NCBI GenBank assembly: GCA_032158265.1
Contig: JAVTIF010000003.1
Span: 1,922,001 to 1,986,000 of the forward strand
DNA: 64,000 nucleotides
Source of the DNA: Bacidia rubella
Taxonomy: Eukaryota; Ascomycota; Lecanoromycetes; Lecanorales; Ramalinaceae
Direction: 5' to 3'
The position numbers were made by a program, and so were the translations under genes. The notes beneath the pieces are model-generated. The model was not told the origin of the DNA and searched no databases. It saw nothing but the letters and a program-made list of their open reading frames with translations. The stretch's first letter is position 1. Each line of letters begins with the position of its first letter. Of this stretch, positions 50,397-62,283 are shown one piece after another.

Positions 50397-51068
50397 TGAG
50401 CAGATAGGATACAGGCCACAATGTTCTTAGGGCGGCAAATCTTGCTAGGTTTATGCAAGAGGTTCTCAACAAGGAGAAAAAGGAGGCAGCTGGACCAAAA
50501 GCGCAAGGAAGTGTAGAGGTGAGCTTCTGGTTCGTTTACTGTCTGCAAGCTAATGTTCTAAAGGTCAGCTAGCTCGACTGAGGGTTGGAAGGATAGGCGA
50601 TATGATATGCGCTTGAATGATATTTTACTGAGCATCCTTCACCCATGTTCTCCTGCCTATGTTTGCGATGGGGTTGCCGATGACGTTTCCAACTGCACCG
50701 ACAAGTTGTAGACGCAAATTGCAGAGTTGCACAGAGCTGAATCCTGCAAAGCATTGCAAAGCATGCTATGAAACGCCAAGCAGTACAAGCACAGAATACG
50801 GAGGTCAGAACTTGAAGTCAGAGAATGGGACATGTTACTGGTCGATTGGGGTGACTTACAGTTTCTCAGCCTCAAATCTACATCCATCGTTCGCGGCTCA
50901 GTGCATTAGGCGAAGTGTACCTACGATTTAGACGCCCTGCTTGATAAGTGTGTTTCAGAAATTACTACCTCATCTCGGATCGCTCTCAGCTTCTCACAAC
51001 ATAGACGGACACCTAAAGCTGGATCTTCCTCATCGTTGACAGCTTTCGCTGCATCCGCGTGCTTTGTC
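50397..51068. other. Intergenic, no gene seen
   Basis: 3' flank of the HbrB gene and promoter of the DUF3176 gene. The short frames are not convincing. Confidence 0.4.
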
Positions 51069-53265
51069 ATGGAACGAACAACCACAGATAATGGCCCGGC
51101 GGGCAAGCACATCCTATCTAAGTCCAACTACTCTTCCCATTCTGACTCGGACTCTCTACCTTGGTCTAGAAAATCCTTACCGCGTGTCCCCGTAAGTCCC
51201 GACAGTAGAGTTGAAGAACCTCCAAAGCACAAAGAGTATGAGAGCCCAATTGAGAGCTGGGGGCATAGTCCTATTGCTAGTTCTGGAATGGGTCCCAGAA
51301 TACCTACATCAGAAAGTGCAAGTCAAGACGTTAGCACAATGCAGCAAGTAGCCAGTCTCGACAGCTTTCAATCGAAAGAAGCTCGGACTCTCCTCACCAA
51401 GCCAACAAGGAGACAGACCTTTGCTCAAAGAAAGGCTGGAGCTGCTAAGTGGACTGAAAAGTTCTGGGTATGGGAGATCTCGGCTTGCTGTTTCAGCTTA
51501 GCCTGCATGATTGCAATCATCAGCGTGCTGGTGTACGAAGACGGCAAACCACTGGATCAATGGAGCTTTCGCGTGACACCAAGCGCCGTCTTATCGTTCA
51601 TCATCACACTCTCTAAGTCATCGTTTCTTCTTGTCGTAGCAGAAACAATCAGTCAGTTAAAATGGTTACACTTTGACGGACAACCTCAGAAAGTGCGCGA
51701 CCTCCAGACATTTGACGAGGCCAGTCGCGGTCCTCTAGGCTCCCTAGGATTTCTCGCTGCAGGCCCTGGAAAATCCTTTCTGGGGCTCTGCGCAGCTGCC
51801 ATTACGATACTGGCCCTTTTCATCGATCCCTTTGTACAGCTAGTGTTCTCCTTTCCCTCACAACGTGTCATCATGCCAGATTCAGAAGCATCCTTTCAAG
51901 TCACCACAATGTATGATCCCCATCATTACCGCGGCAATGACACCATTCTCTCTGGTGAGTTGAGTCCAATCTACTGTTGCGATATCTTAAGTCCCTCTGA
52001 CACCGTCACTAGGCCCATCAGTAGGCACCGAGATGCAAGGTGCCATCGCAGGAGGCCTCTATGCGCGTAACAACCCTTCGATCTTATCATGTGCTACAGG
52101 TAATTGTACTTTTGAGGAGCAGACCACACTGGGCGTTTGCGCAGGTTGCCACAACATTACTGAAACAGTGAAATCCAATTGCTCCATGCAATCCGAAGGC
52201 GATTACGCCTGTCACTACGTGCTTGGTGAAAAAACGGAAGTAGATGCACGGTTCAGGCTATGGCACGGCGAAGGTGATGAATTCAGCCAGGAGTCCATGA
52301 TCCAAACAAGATGGAATTCGACCTCTGTGGACTCCCAAACCAGCACTGACTCAAATCTTCCAGCCGATGATGGGCGACGTCTAGTCAGGATGGCAGTCTT
52401 CCGCGCCATTCAACCAACGCAGAGATCAAGCGATGCAGACGATCCAGAAGTATTTCTATCTGCAGCCAAAGCGTTCGAATGCATGTTCCTCCTTTGCGTT
52501 AAGACTTACCCTGCCTTCAACGTAACGAACGGTCAAGTCAAGCTACCCGAACCTGATGAAGATCTTTTGCTCTTTGACGAGTTCGGTGATCTCAAAAGCG
52601 GCGCATACGAGCCAGTCTACAACACCATGAGACGCAGCTCTTCCGTCAAAGGCAAAAACCCAGACACGACTGCGTACAAGATCAACGCCGTTGACTACCA
52701 CGCTCTGGCCGATTACCTAGCTCAAATGTTTGCAACCGGATGGTATGAGAATGGGATGACCACACGCTACCCAAGAAGGGGAGAGAACGCCCTCTACAAC
52801 CCCACAGTCGCTACCTCGCAAGGCTCGCCCTATCTCATCACCGCCATCGAAGCTGGCCGCGAGTTCGCCAACAGCCGTAACTTGAGCGACACCATCAGGG
52901 CAATGGCAGAAAGCATGACGGAAACCATCCGTGTCAACGGCAACAGTACGAAGCAGCCCGGAAGAGCTTACGCGCATAAAACCGTGATTGAGATTCGATG
53001 GGGCTGGATGGCGTACCCGATCGTTCTGATGCTCGTTTCCACGGCTCTGCTTGCGATCATGATCTGGAAGGCACGGGCTGCGGGGAATCGCTATTGGAAG
53101 AATTCAAGCCTGGCGTTGTTGGTGCATCAACTTGAAGGGTGGGAACTTCCTGAGGAAGGAGTCGGGGGACGGAAAGAACTTAAAGACGTAATGGGTGATG
53201 TGAGGGTGAGGCTTTGTGATGGGGGGTGGAGTGGTGCGAGACCTGTCTTTGTTAAGGAGGATTGA
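51069..53265 (+). CDS. DUF3176 membrane protein
   Basis: Two exons, 51069-51954 and 52013-53265, intron 58 nt (GTGAGT..TAG) restoring the frame; 712 aa. Starts at the first ATG (TTGTCATGG). N-terminal 130 residues disordered. Then the DUF3176 region: WVWEISACCFSLACMIAIIS (helix 1), SAVLSFIITLSKSSFLLVVA (helix 2), the QLKWLHF motif, and GLCAAAITILALFIDPFVQL (helix 3). A long extracellular-type part holds Cys pairs (CATGNCTF, CAGCHNIT, NCSM, YACHY) and N-glycosylation sequons, with a final helix (YPIVLMLVSTALLAIMIW) near 645-665. This is the usual plan of the family, which is large in ascomycetes and of unknown role. Probably plasma membrane. Confidence 0.85.
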
Positions 53266-53595
53266 AGACGTTTCAAGGCTTCGAAAAGCCACTTCTCAAG
53301 AGTATCAGCCTTTGCCACGGCCTCGATTTGCGAGACAACGATCATGAGATACGACTAGGAGCGGGAATGCTATATTCTATCATTACTGATAGCCTAATCC
53401 TTCTGACACTCGGCAGACGAAAACTTGCTGGCATGTGTATCAACAGCCGCGGACACACGTCTGTGACCACAGCTTCTTGACATAAAGTCGTCTCCTTGCT
53501 GCTACTTCGTACTTTAGGCGAGGCTATTTGTTAGCGCAACATGAGTCCGTTTTCACGGCATTACCTTTCAGCCTCTCGTAATTAACACGATATGG
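53266..53595. other. 3' flank of DUF3176 gene
   Basis: No gene recognised. Confidence 0.4.
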
Positions 53596-55180
53596 AGCAC
53601 CTACGATGACAAAAGTAATGCCTTCAACAATAGGCTTCTGCTTCCTACTCTACGGACTTTTCGCTTTCACGATCATCTTGCTCAAGGTTCCGTTGGTCGA
53701 TTTGATTGAACCACGCAACCTGCAGTAGGTGGTATAGATGAGGAACAAAGGAGGCTGCATGCAACATCCCGGAAATTCAAGGATCGCTGGGTACCATTCT
53801 TAGAGAGAGGATAGATCTCGATTCTTTTGCTGGTTGTAATGCTCCCTAGCTCAGCTACTCACTTTTTGCTCTGTAGATAAGATGGCTAGGGTTTCTGACT
53901 GCGTTGTATTTTGGAATGCTGGCAGACAGACGTGGACGGAAACTTGTCCTGAGACTTCCAGCACTCGGATTTATAATCATGCTTAGTACACTGATTTGTG
54001 TTTGTGAGTTGTCTTGGCGTTATGTGAGGACACGGAAAGTGACTGATGACGATGAAGGTGCTTTTATACAATATACTTTTAAATCGACTGGTCTGAGTAT
54101 CCTCCGCTCTTCTCTGCATCGACGGAGGCGTCAAAGTATTCAAATCCATGACTATCACTTTGGTGTCAGATCTAGTGAATCCGATATCGCGGTAAACATC
54201 CGAACATGATAGACTACGCGCATTTACTTATATTTGTACAGCTCCACGCCTTTGCACCTCCTAAATCTAGACCCTCACTATGCCCGTCTTATCGGTCCAA
54301 CAATTGTCGCTTTGCGTATACGTCATAGTCCCTACCCTCCTTTTCGGCTCTCTTGTTCACTCACCTTCGCTGTTGTACTGGCCAAGACGTTGATCCGCGA
54401 AGATATAGCATCACCTCAAAGGCAAGGCTATACTTCGATCCCTGAATCGGACCATGACAGTGTCTCAATGACAGAGCACAGTGCGCAAGCTTACACATAC
54501 GGCAGCGGTACGGAAAGACCTTTTTATATGTCTAAAATAGATGTTTGTAGATGTATGGCCCAATCTCAAGTCGAAGATCAAGCATATTTGTGCAGTATTC
54601 GACAGTCCAGCCGCCAAGTTTTGTATTGCAGTTGGGTTTGTGAAAATAATTGCCTTTACAAGCGAGAGCTTTGTCTCTCAACACGTCTTTGAAGGCTTTG
54701 GATGGAAATTCAGCCACACTATTTTCTCAATGGCTATTACATCGAATCTCACGGTCCTGGTTTCACCTGAGGCTTAATCCGTGCTGGTATCAATGTCTAT
54801 ACCATTGATTTGAATGTCGTCTGAGTTATGTTACTTGTGCTGACTTGCTCTTTCTTCGCTACGTTCCAGACATGTTCATGATCCCCGGTACAGTTACTCG
54901 ACGGTCTTACCTCTATCGTAGAGACCTTTCTTCTAGCTATCGAGAGAGGCACTCGAGCCCGCAAGTCTCAGTCTCAGGACTTATATGACCAACACTGCCA
55001 GCAATGCAGAAGTGTTCATTGTATTAGCAGTGATTGACTCGCTAGCAGAACAAATTCCCGGTCCAATAATGGGAAGCCTGCTGGCTATTGGTCGGACAAA
55101 AGACCATCCCTCCGACGGGATATGTTTCTTGGGCTCATCGGTATCAAAGGCCTATTTAAGGATGGTGCTTTGACTAGAAA
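53596..55180 (+). pseudogene. Degenerate MFS transporter
   Basis: Pieces in several frames line up in the order of a fungal major-facilitator protein: GFCFLLYGLFAFTIILLKVP (helix 1, about 53620-53700), the loop-2 signature FGMLADRRGRKLVLRLPALG (about 53910), GPTIVALRI (about 54288), FVKIIAFTSESFVSQHVFEG with GWKFSHTIF (about 54637), and NAEVFIVLAVIDSLAEQIPGP (about 54995). The frame changes at least three times and stops lie between pieces, so no functional carrier is encoded. Substrate unknown. The D-R-x-G-R-(K/R) loop motif is the best evidence for the family. Confidence 0.65.
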
Positions 55181-56602
55181 CTCACGAGGCGAAAGATTTT
55201 GTTCGGATCCCTTCTAGCCTGCTCGACGCTCGTGCGAGCATAGCCGAGAATATTGAAGGAGGACTACGTACACTCGGCGATCGCCACCTCTGGCTACTTG
55301 ATACCCTTCTTGATGTCTCAAACTAATGGATCTAACTCTGCTGTAGCATTACAACGTAAAATCAATACACATTATGCACGGCGACCTAGAAGTCTCGAGT
55401 CCTAGTGCATTAGTGAGTTGTTCAAGAAGCTAACAAAGTCGATAACCCCACGTCGTCGTCCAACGTAATCCGTGCCATGATAACCGCAGCCCCCTACTGG
55501 TAAACGCCATGCTCATTCTGCAAAACTCCGATCAATCCATGATGATGGAAAGTGGAAGCAAAAGCACTACCCACTATCGTTTCCTATAATACAATCCTTT
55601 TTTGGACACTCGATAGACGAAATCCTTGTAGCCCATATATCGACGGCATCCACAGCACCAAATTCATGAACTCAACTATATCGCAAATCCCGAGAATGGG
55701 TCTAATGACTCTAAAGCCGTTGTATGCTTGGTCATAGACACGAGCGCTCGTGTCGACAGAGTCCAGACCGATCCGACTGTCAGCGTCCCGAAAGATGCAT
55801 GGGCTGAACATGTCGCCGTTGGCTAGATGCTGGTTACTTGCGATGCATTGACTATAACAGTGCATTGCATTGTACATGTTTCAGGCAGCCTTTCGTTGCG
55901 GGGCAAGGATCACTTCTAAGTACCACGCCTTAGTTTTGTGTACAGAGTAAGCAAGTGTATAATGCGCCTCCTGGTGGTGGTGCACTGATTTGTTTCAGAG
56001 TCAAACAATCGGCAGCAGTAATGTTTTAAGCGATAATCAGTCGTTGGCGACGATGACTTGCCCGATCAAACCTCTTATCGGCTCGGTTAAGCATACGGTC
56101 TAATTACAAGTCATTGCCATAGCAAACCAAGAAACGCTTACTGCAAGCTGCAATACGTGGCGAAAGTAGGTCGGCCTCGGGACACTCTTGAATTCGCATT
56201 TATCACACGGACGCCTATTGAACATCGTTCAATCTCGCATTTTACGTCACCGGTGATGTGATGCAAGTCGACTTACGTGTAGAAGCTCTGCCATCATGCT
56301 TTCACAACGGTTGGGAAAGATTTCATCGGCTGTGAGCCTAGCTGCGTTGAGTTTCATGGATATCCTTGTAGCAGTTGGCAAGAGAGAGACCAACCCAGCT
56401 ATACCCGCGTCGAACGCAGTCCACACTCTTGATAAAAAAAAAACTCATTAATGTCTTCCGACCATTTGTTTCTTGGGCCGCGGCTTTGTAGTCTTCATTT
56501 ACAATTACTTATGGGGAGAGAGACCTCGATCCTATGATTGATCGTCTACAATAGCTCACGATTTTAACATCTGACGCGAACAATCGGCTCTCAAGACTTG
56601 AG
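55181..56602. other. Long spacer, possible further decayed sequence
   Basis: About 1.4 kb with no frame I can assign. Composition is ordinary. Short frames (55552-55737 plus, 55584-55877 minus) have no motif. An A-run lies at about 56438-56446. Upstream region of the next gene. Confidence 0.35.
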
Positions 56603-58694
56603 ATGGCCCTCTTTGCCCAAACGTCACTATTGCTGCTCTTGCACATTTCGCTAACCGGTGCACAATGAGTCGAACGGCACTGTGTAACATTTAATAGCTA
56701 TACTTTGGCTTACGGGAGAGTTAGATCTGTAACTACATATCAGACGTTTGTTGATCGGCCAAACTCTGTCCTTCAATGTTACGGCGACCATGACGCCAGA
56801 ATCGACATCCTCGCAGGCCAAGACCCATGGGACGACGGGCCCACAAGGCCCCTAGCAGCGTTTTGTCACGAATCGTTAGCAGCTATGGAATGTGGCTACG
56901 ATCGGGATCCTACTGTACGTAACTGCGGGCCAAGTTTACATAATTGAGAGTTTCACTGCACGGGCAGTAGCTGCACTTTCGTCTGGACCTGAGCGACTGA
57001 CGGTAGAACTTAGCGTCCATACTTTCCAGGGACGGCTGTTTATACTACAGACGACGGCACGCGAGCATCTGAGGGCTGGATAGCAGGCCAATGGGAGCCG
57101 GACGAGGAAGAGATGTCTGCCTTGCTTGCATGTTACACCAAATGCATCTGCGCCGGGCAAAAAATCGTCTCAGCCCCTACACGTTACAATGATCTTGCAC
57201 CTAACATGACCGAGGAATACAATTTTGACATCAAGAGACAAACGCGTCGCGACGACAACCAACCCCATGCTGGCGACCATCCGATCTATTATTATGGCTT
57301 TCACGCATCCATTCCTCCACCCACGGACAACGTAAAGCGATATAGGAAGAGCCTGAAACAAGATGAGCTTTTCGCGCCCCCTGACAACAAGGATCGAGCT
57401 GTAGACGCTTTAGCACGTGAGTCTTCTAAACATGGATTGCGTACTACAGAACAGATCAGGCGTCACGCATGGTGACTCAATACCCGATCGAAACACTACT
57501 AACTCGAATCTCAGTCGTTGGTTCCAAGAACAACAAACCCACCTGCGACACGACCATCAACCTCTCTGAGGCATTCCCAGAAGCTCTAATGGCCTTCGTT
57601 ATAGAACACACACCCTACGAACGGCGTCCAAGTAACGCAAACGAACTCTGCGCACATACCTTCTACGGCGGCAGAGTCCACGCCAACCTCGGTGCCATCT
57701 GCCTACAATCCTCATCCCCAGACCATAAAGTCCACCGCCAACTCTCCATCCACAGCATCCGCAAATCCCCGCAATTCACAACAGACTACTACCGCGCCAC
57801 ATTAGCCCCCTGGCTCGCCGTCCGTCTCCTCGAAACCTACTGTTTCGCCGCATGCCATTGCGAGGGCGAAGACGATAACGAGCGGCAGAAGCGGGTGGAT
57901 GTCTGGAACGATACCAAGCAGAAGTGGGAGACTACTGAGTCAGAGGAAGAAATAGGTTGCTATTCCCCCTCTCTACCTCCCCTTTGCTTTTTACCCCAGC
58001 ACAGGTTCCCTCTCCACACCAAAGCAAACACCACTAAATTTTCCCCTCTCCTCCCCTAGGACTCCAACACGAACTCTCCGCAACCGAAAACCTCGACGCG
58101 CCTCCCCCCTCGGATGGCACAGCAGTCGGCGGCAATGGCATCACGCAAGTAGGCAGTGGAAGCATCCAGAACCCCCCTTCACCGGCCAGCAGCTCTTCGT
58201 CGTCAACATTCGACCAGCAACAATGCGCGATCAATAATAACGGGGGAACCTGCCCCACATGCAACACCTCGCAACCGTGCACGGGCAACGATGATTATGG
58301 GAGTGGATGCACCTGTCAGGCGGTACCGGGTCAGGGCATTAATACGTTTTTGAATACGTTGGCGCCTGTGCTGTTGGCTTGTGCTGTGCAGGCGCTTTTG
58401 GGCGGGGCGGGGAGTCGGGGAAATGGTGGGGGGCCGGGGAAGAGGGGGAGGGGTGGGGAGTGGAAGTGGAGGGGCAGGGGCAGGGGGCTGGGGAAGAAGA
58501 GGAGTGTTAAGGGGATTGAGGCAGGGATTGAGGTGGCAAAGGGGGAAAGAGGGGAGCTGGAAGAAGGAGGGCCCTATTGTGCGTGTAATGCTACGTATAT
58601 TAGTCACGGATGTTGCGTTATGGATAAGGGCGATGGGATTGTGTGGGAGGAGGCGAGGAGGAATGTTTTAGTGAGGCAGGTGGTGGGGACGTGA
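56603..58694 (+). pseudogene. Secreted cysteine-containing protein gene with a single early TGA
   Basis: Four exons: 56603-56914, 57014-57416, 57515-57955, 58060-58694; introns of 99, 98 and 104 nt (GTACGT, GTGAGT, GTTGCT donors; branch sites CTGAC and ACTAAC before the first two acceptors). All joins keep frame, giving 596 codons. Codons 1-21 encode a signal peptide (MALFAQTSLLLLLHISLTGA), then codon 22 is TGA (56666-56668), after which the frame is open to the end. The mature part has Cys-rich spots (FCHESLAAMECGYD, LLACYTKCICAGQ, GTCPTCNTSQPC, YCACNATYISHGCC) and a late hydrophobic helix (LAPVLLACAVQALLGG) with a Gly/Arg-rich segment after it. I know no family for it. One stop in an otherwise clean gene suggests a recent loss, a polymorphism or a base error. 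Confidence 0.6.
58401..58493 (+). other. G-quadruplex-prone run on the coding strand
   Basis: Many G runs of three or more with loops of 1-7 bases: GGGCGGGGCGGGGAGTCGGG leads, followed by a dozen further G-runs to 58493. It lies in exon 4 of the gene at 56603-58694, where it encodes a Gly/Arg-rich stretch. Confidence 0.7.
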
Positions 58695-59272
58695 TATCAT
58701 AATTGTGAAAGGATACGGCGCGAATGCAGCGGAAGAACTATAAGTTCTTGAAGTTTTATCGACGATTACGAGAATGATCTGCAATACACTTTGTGATGGG
58801 CATCTTATTCCACGTATGACTTCTGACGCTTCTTCGACCTTGCTGACAATCAGAGGTTCAGCGCGAAGACCGATGCAGTAGGTTCCTGTGCCTTTGAACA
58901 ACTATGTGGGTATTGTTGGTCCGAAGCTTTGTAAAGATTTTTAGAACCGGCACAGGGGACGTAAGTGAACAGCAACAGAGAAAGCAGAGAATAAATAGTG
59001 GAAAGAAAGACATAGAGCAAGCGTTTTGTTCGAGCGAAGCTATACACGGCTTCTTATTAGAGTTTTAGTAGATCTTTAATGAACTAGTGACAGAAGTTCT
59101 CTGAGAAGCGGATTTTGTTTTTGCAACTTTCTTAGCGGGGGCAAGTATGCACGGTGTGTAGTTTCATGATTCTAGATTACAGAATAAATTGTATCTGGGG
59201 GCGCGTATAAAATGCTATGCATATAGTCCATTTCCCCACTCCCAGTGTCACGAAGTATTGCTTGAAGGATTC
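58695..59272. other. Intergenic, convergent gene ends
   Basis: 3' flanks of the genes ending at 58694 (plus) and 59273 (minus). No gene recognised. Confidence 0.4.
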
Positions 59273-59605
59273 CTAGCTTCCGGGCTTGTTGACCGTGCTG
59301 CGGATTTTATCGCCTGCGCCCTAAACGATACTTAGTACGAACCACAGAGTAATCATGTAATAGATATGGCTAGGGGAGGAATGGGAAAGATATGAGTGGC
59401 AAAATGGACGCACCTTGATGTTCGAAGCCGCTTGCTTGGTAACATCGACAACGCTTTCTGTGACTTCCTCGCTTTTATCCTGTGGTAGTCCTTGCTGGAA
59501 GTCTTCTGGTCCGGTCTTGGTGTATTCTCGAGAACGGTTCTCGGGGCTGTGATTGGGCGTCGAGTTGTCGGGTGAGTTGTATGTAGCACCGTTGCTGGTA
59601 GACAT
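59273..59605 (-). CDS. Small hydrophilic protein of unknown function
   Basis: Two exons on the minus strand, 59605-59414 and 59320-59273, with a 93-nt intron (GTGCGT..TAG); 79 aa. Starts MSTSNGATYNSPDNSTPNHS, followed by TKTGPEDFQQGLPQDKSEEV and an amphipathic helix TESVVDVTKQAASNIK that continues across the junction as GAGDKIRSTVNKPGS. Almost no hydrophobic core. It resembles small stress-induced or hydrophilin-like fungal proteins, a likeness of composition only. Without splicing the frame would run into a hydrophobic intron-encoded tail, so I favour the spliced form. Lies just downstream of the HET pseudogene on the same strand. Confidence 0.6.
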
Positions 59606-60043
59606 GATGAAGCTAGTAGGACTAAAGACTCTTGGTGGCTGGATTGGCTTTGTTGACGATATTGGTGCTCGTTTGTTAGTAGGATAGAATATATTACCAA
59701 TGGCCTTAGCTATAGATTCCGGTGAGATAAGATAGCATAATGTTAGCGTGAGGTAGTAAATGACGTTTGCAGTCATCGGGTACCTGATGATCTTCATTTT
59801 GATCCCGTGATCAGCGTCGTGAAAAATAAGTCGGCTAGTCGGTACGTTTGCCGGTGTAGTCTCGGTGGTCATGTTCTGGCCTTCCTTCGTGAGCGCAGCT
59901 ACTGAGGTAACTCCTTCGTACCCCAGAACTTCTCTGAGCGAAGTTGCGATGTTGGCAGGGAAACCCAAGCCGACCTGTCTCTGTAATTCGAAGTGTCGGT
60001 AGCTAGAAGGAGAACCACCGTGCAAGTGATAGATTTGTGACGT
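59606..60043. other. Upstream region of small protein gene; open frame without clear gene
   Basis: The minus-strand frame stays open through here (to 60025) in the same phase as the HET pseudogene, beyond its TAA at 60044. It includes RQVGLGFPANIATSLREVLG, which may be the lost C-terminal end of the HET protein or chance. Confidence 0.35.
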
Positions 60044-61968
60044 TTAAGAAAGCGCGATATACTCAAATACCATATGCTCGACCCCTTGACCCTGCATAAT
60101 GTCGTGCACGTACGCTTCGGACATGACCTGATGGGTGTCGATCTCCTGGTGACCGTTGTTGTGCTTAGTGGGACGAAGAATCAGTGGCAGATCGCAGCGA
60201 GCAACGATGGCGACACGGTAAGCCTCTTTCACTCTAGTCCCACAAATCCCGAACGGATGCCTTTTGAGCTCGGCAGATAGGTTTGAGGAGAAGTTGCATC
60301 TCATGTAACGCCTTCTGTAGGATTGAACCGCCTGCGAGACCTTGAACCGCTTTGTCATCATTCCTGAGTAGATATAGCGGGGTTCAAATATACACGTGAT
60401 GAATTCTTGGAACCACCAGATATTTTGGTCTTGAATCTGGTTAGAGTGCGGCAAAGCTTTTGTTTTTCTCGAGTCAATGGTCACAAGTGTGGCGTGGATC
60501 GCTTGTAAAGCGAGTGTGAGGTCTCCAGGACTGTCTGTTGGCTGGCCCAGCCAAACGGGATGCGAATACTGGTGATGGAGGAGGCTTTGTGGGAGCTCTA
60601 TTCTGCAACAGTCTCGGAGGAAAGATAGAGCTGTCTCGTACAAATTGTAGATGGATAGATCCGTGTATTTGTGAGGAGTCTTCTTGAGCTGTATCATGTC
60701 GCCGATAAAGACACATTTGGTGTTGAATAAATTGCCGTCGCCGAAATGGCACTCCACGTTATGGTGCTAACCCGATACAAGGTAATCTTTTACGGGAAAC
60801 TTATTGAACGCTCCATTCCTCAGCATTGACCAGTCACATGACCAGGTTGGCATTTTCGTTGAGCTATTCCAATCAAAAAAGGCCAGAGTATTTAAGCTCT
60901 TCGAGTTTTCGATGATTTGTCTGGCAAGGGTCGTGAAGACTTCTTCTACGGTCTTGCCATATTTGATTGGAAAGTGTTCGATTTCTCTTGCATCAAGTAT
61001 GCCAATTAGAACATATATGTGGTCTCTCGGGTCGTGACATCTCAAAGGAGCCATCATGCTGAGAAGCTCAAGTATAGGTATTGAATGACTTGAATTCCCG
61101 CGCCGCGTGTGAGTGTATGCCTGACATATGAGTGCGCAGCTCTTCGAAGTGGCTTTGAAGATTTCCTGAGCTAGGAGGTCTTTGTCAGATGTGAATCCCT
61201 TGCCGAATCCCGTACGATAGACATTGACCATGAATAACGCAATATGAGTGAGTGTCGTCTCATGCCAACCGCAACGCACTACAATGTTTGAGCTGACAAG
61301 AACCTCCTGAACCACCCATAGCCGCGTCCAATACGTGCTCTTCAAGATTTCCTTGACGGCTGCCTGCTGCCACTGTGCGCGCGAAGTTAAGTTCTTGAGG
61401 GCCCTCACGTGAAGCTTGGAAGATTCTCGGAAAAATTGCATGCCAGAAGCTGCATAATTTGAGCAGGATTCTAACCAGAGATAGGTTTTGACCACCTATC
61501 GATAGATTTAGGCCATCATACCAACCTGCTGCTCGCATTCAGTAAGATGTTGCTGGTTAATACATAAAGCAGCAATCCAAGACTCTTGTCTATACCTCTC
61601 AGCGTGCGCCAGGCTAAAGATGAACGCACCAAGATTGAATCCAGAATAACTTCGACCTGGTTGACTATGAGCTTTCCGGCTCAGAAGACCCGACCATCGT
61701 GATTCCACTCATAGGACAGCGCACTAAATTTGGGTCTGTCATCCCGTGAAACTTGCTGGAGATCAAAACAAAGAAGGTTCGCGTCATCGTTCGAGATGAA
61801 CCGCAATATTCTTATCTCACGCTTCTTTCGAATTAAGCTGCCGTACGCGCCACTGAGCTGGTCTGAAAGAGAGACAGCTGTCGCTGTATACTCACTATTT
61901 TGTGTTGAGTCGTATATCCATTGTTCCAACCTTCCTCGGCTGAACTCAAAAGAGGAACCGAAAGGCAT
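60044..61968 (-). pseudogene. HET-domain (heterokaryon incompatibility) gene, broken by several stops and a frameshift
   Basis: Starts near MPFGSSFEFS (61968). The HET domain is plain: IRILRFISNDDANLL, PKFSALSYEWNHDG, LGAFIFSLAHAERYRQ, ESWIAALCINQQHLTECEQQ, VVKTYLWLESC, STYWTRLWVVQEVLVSS, HDPRDHIYVLIGILD. Lesions in order: TGA at 61683-61681, a one-base shift near 61641-61634, TAA at 61510-61508, TAG at 61498-61496, TAG at 60769-60767, then the stop at 60044. Between lesions the frames are long and well conserved, so loss seems recent. HET proteins trigger cell death on non-self fusion or act as innate-immunity-like receptors. C-terminal of the domain (VECHFGDGNLFNTKCVFIGD) is also family-like. 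Confidence 0.8.
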
Positions 61969-62283
61969 TTTTCTTGTGTAGGGCGATAAAGAAGAATGTC
62001 GTAACCTGCACAAGAATGAGGGGTCACTGAAGTTGCCTGTAGGGCGCTAGTATATGCACACAGCCCACTCGAATGTTGAGAACGCCAGCGCATCAAGTAG
62101 CGCTTCCGTATTCCGTACTGGTGCCACGGCAGTGCCCTAGCATCACGGCTTTTCGCGAGGCAGAGCTTGGGACCAGCCTTGATGCCTAAAATTCGTCTTT
62201 TAGCTTTTCCCTTCCTCGGTAACCATCCATGCTCCGAACGTGTCCAAGCTGGATCTTCGCACATTACTGAAATGACGACCGGC
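61969..62283. other. Spacer between HET pseudogene and BTN1
   Basis: Promoter remnant of the HET gene and 3' flank of BTN1. No gene recognised. Confidence 0.4.
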
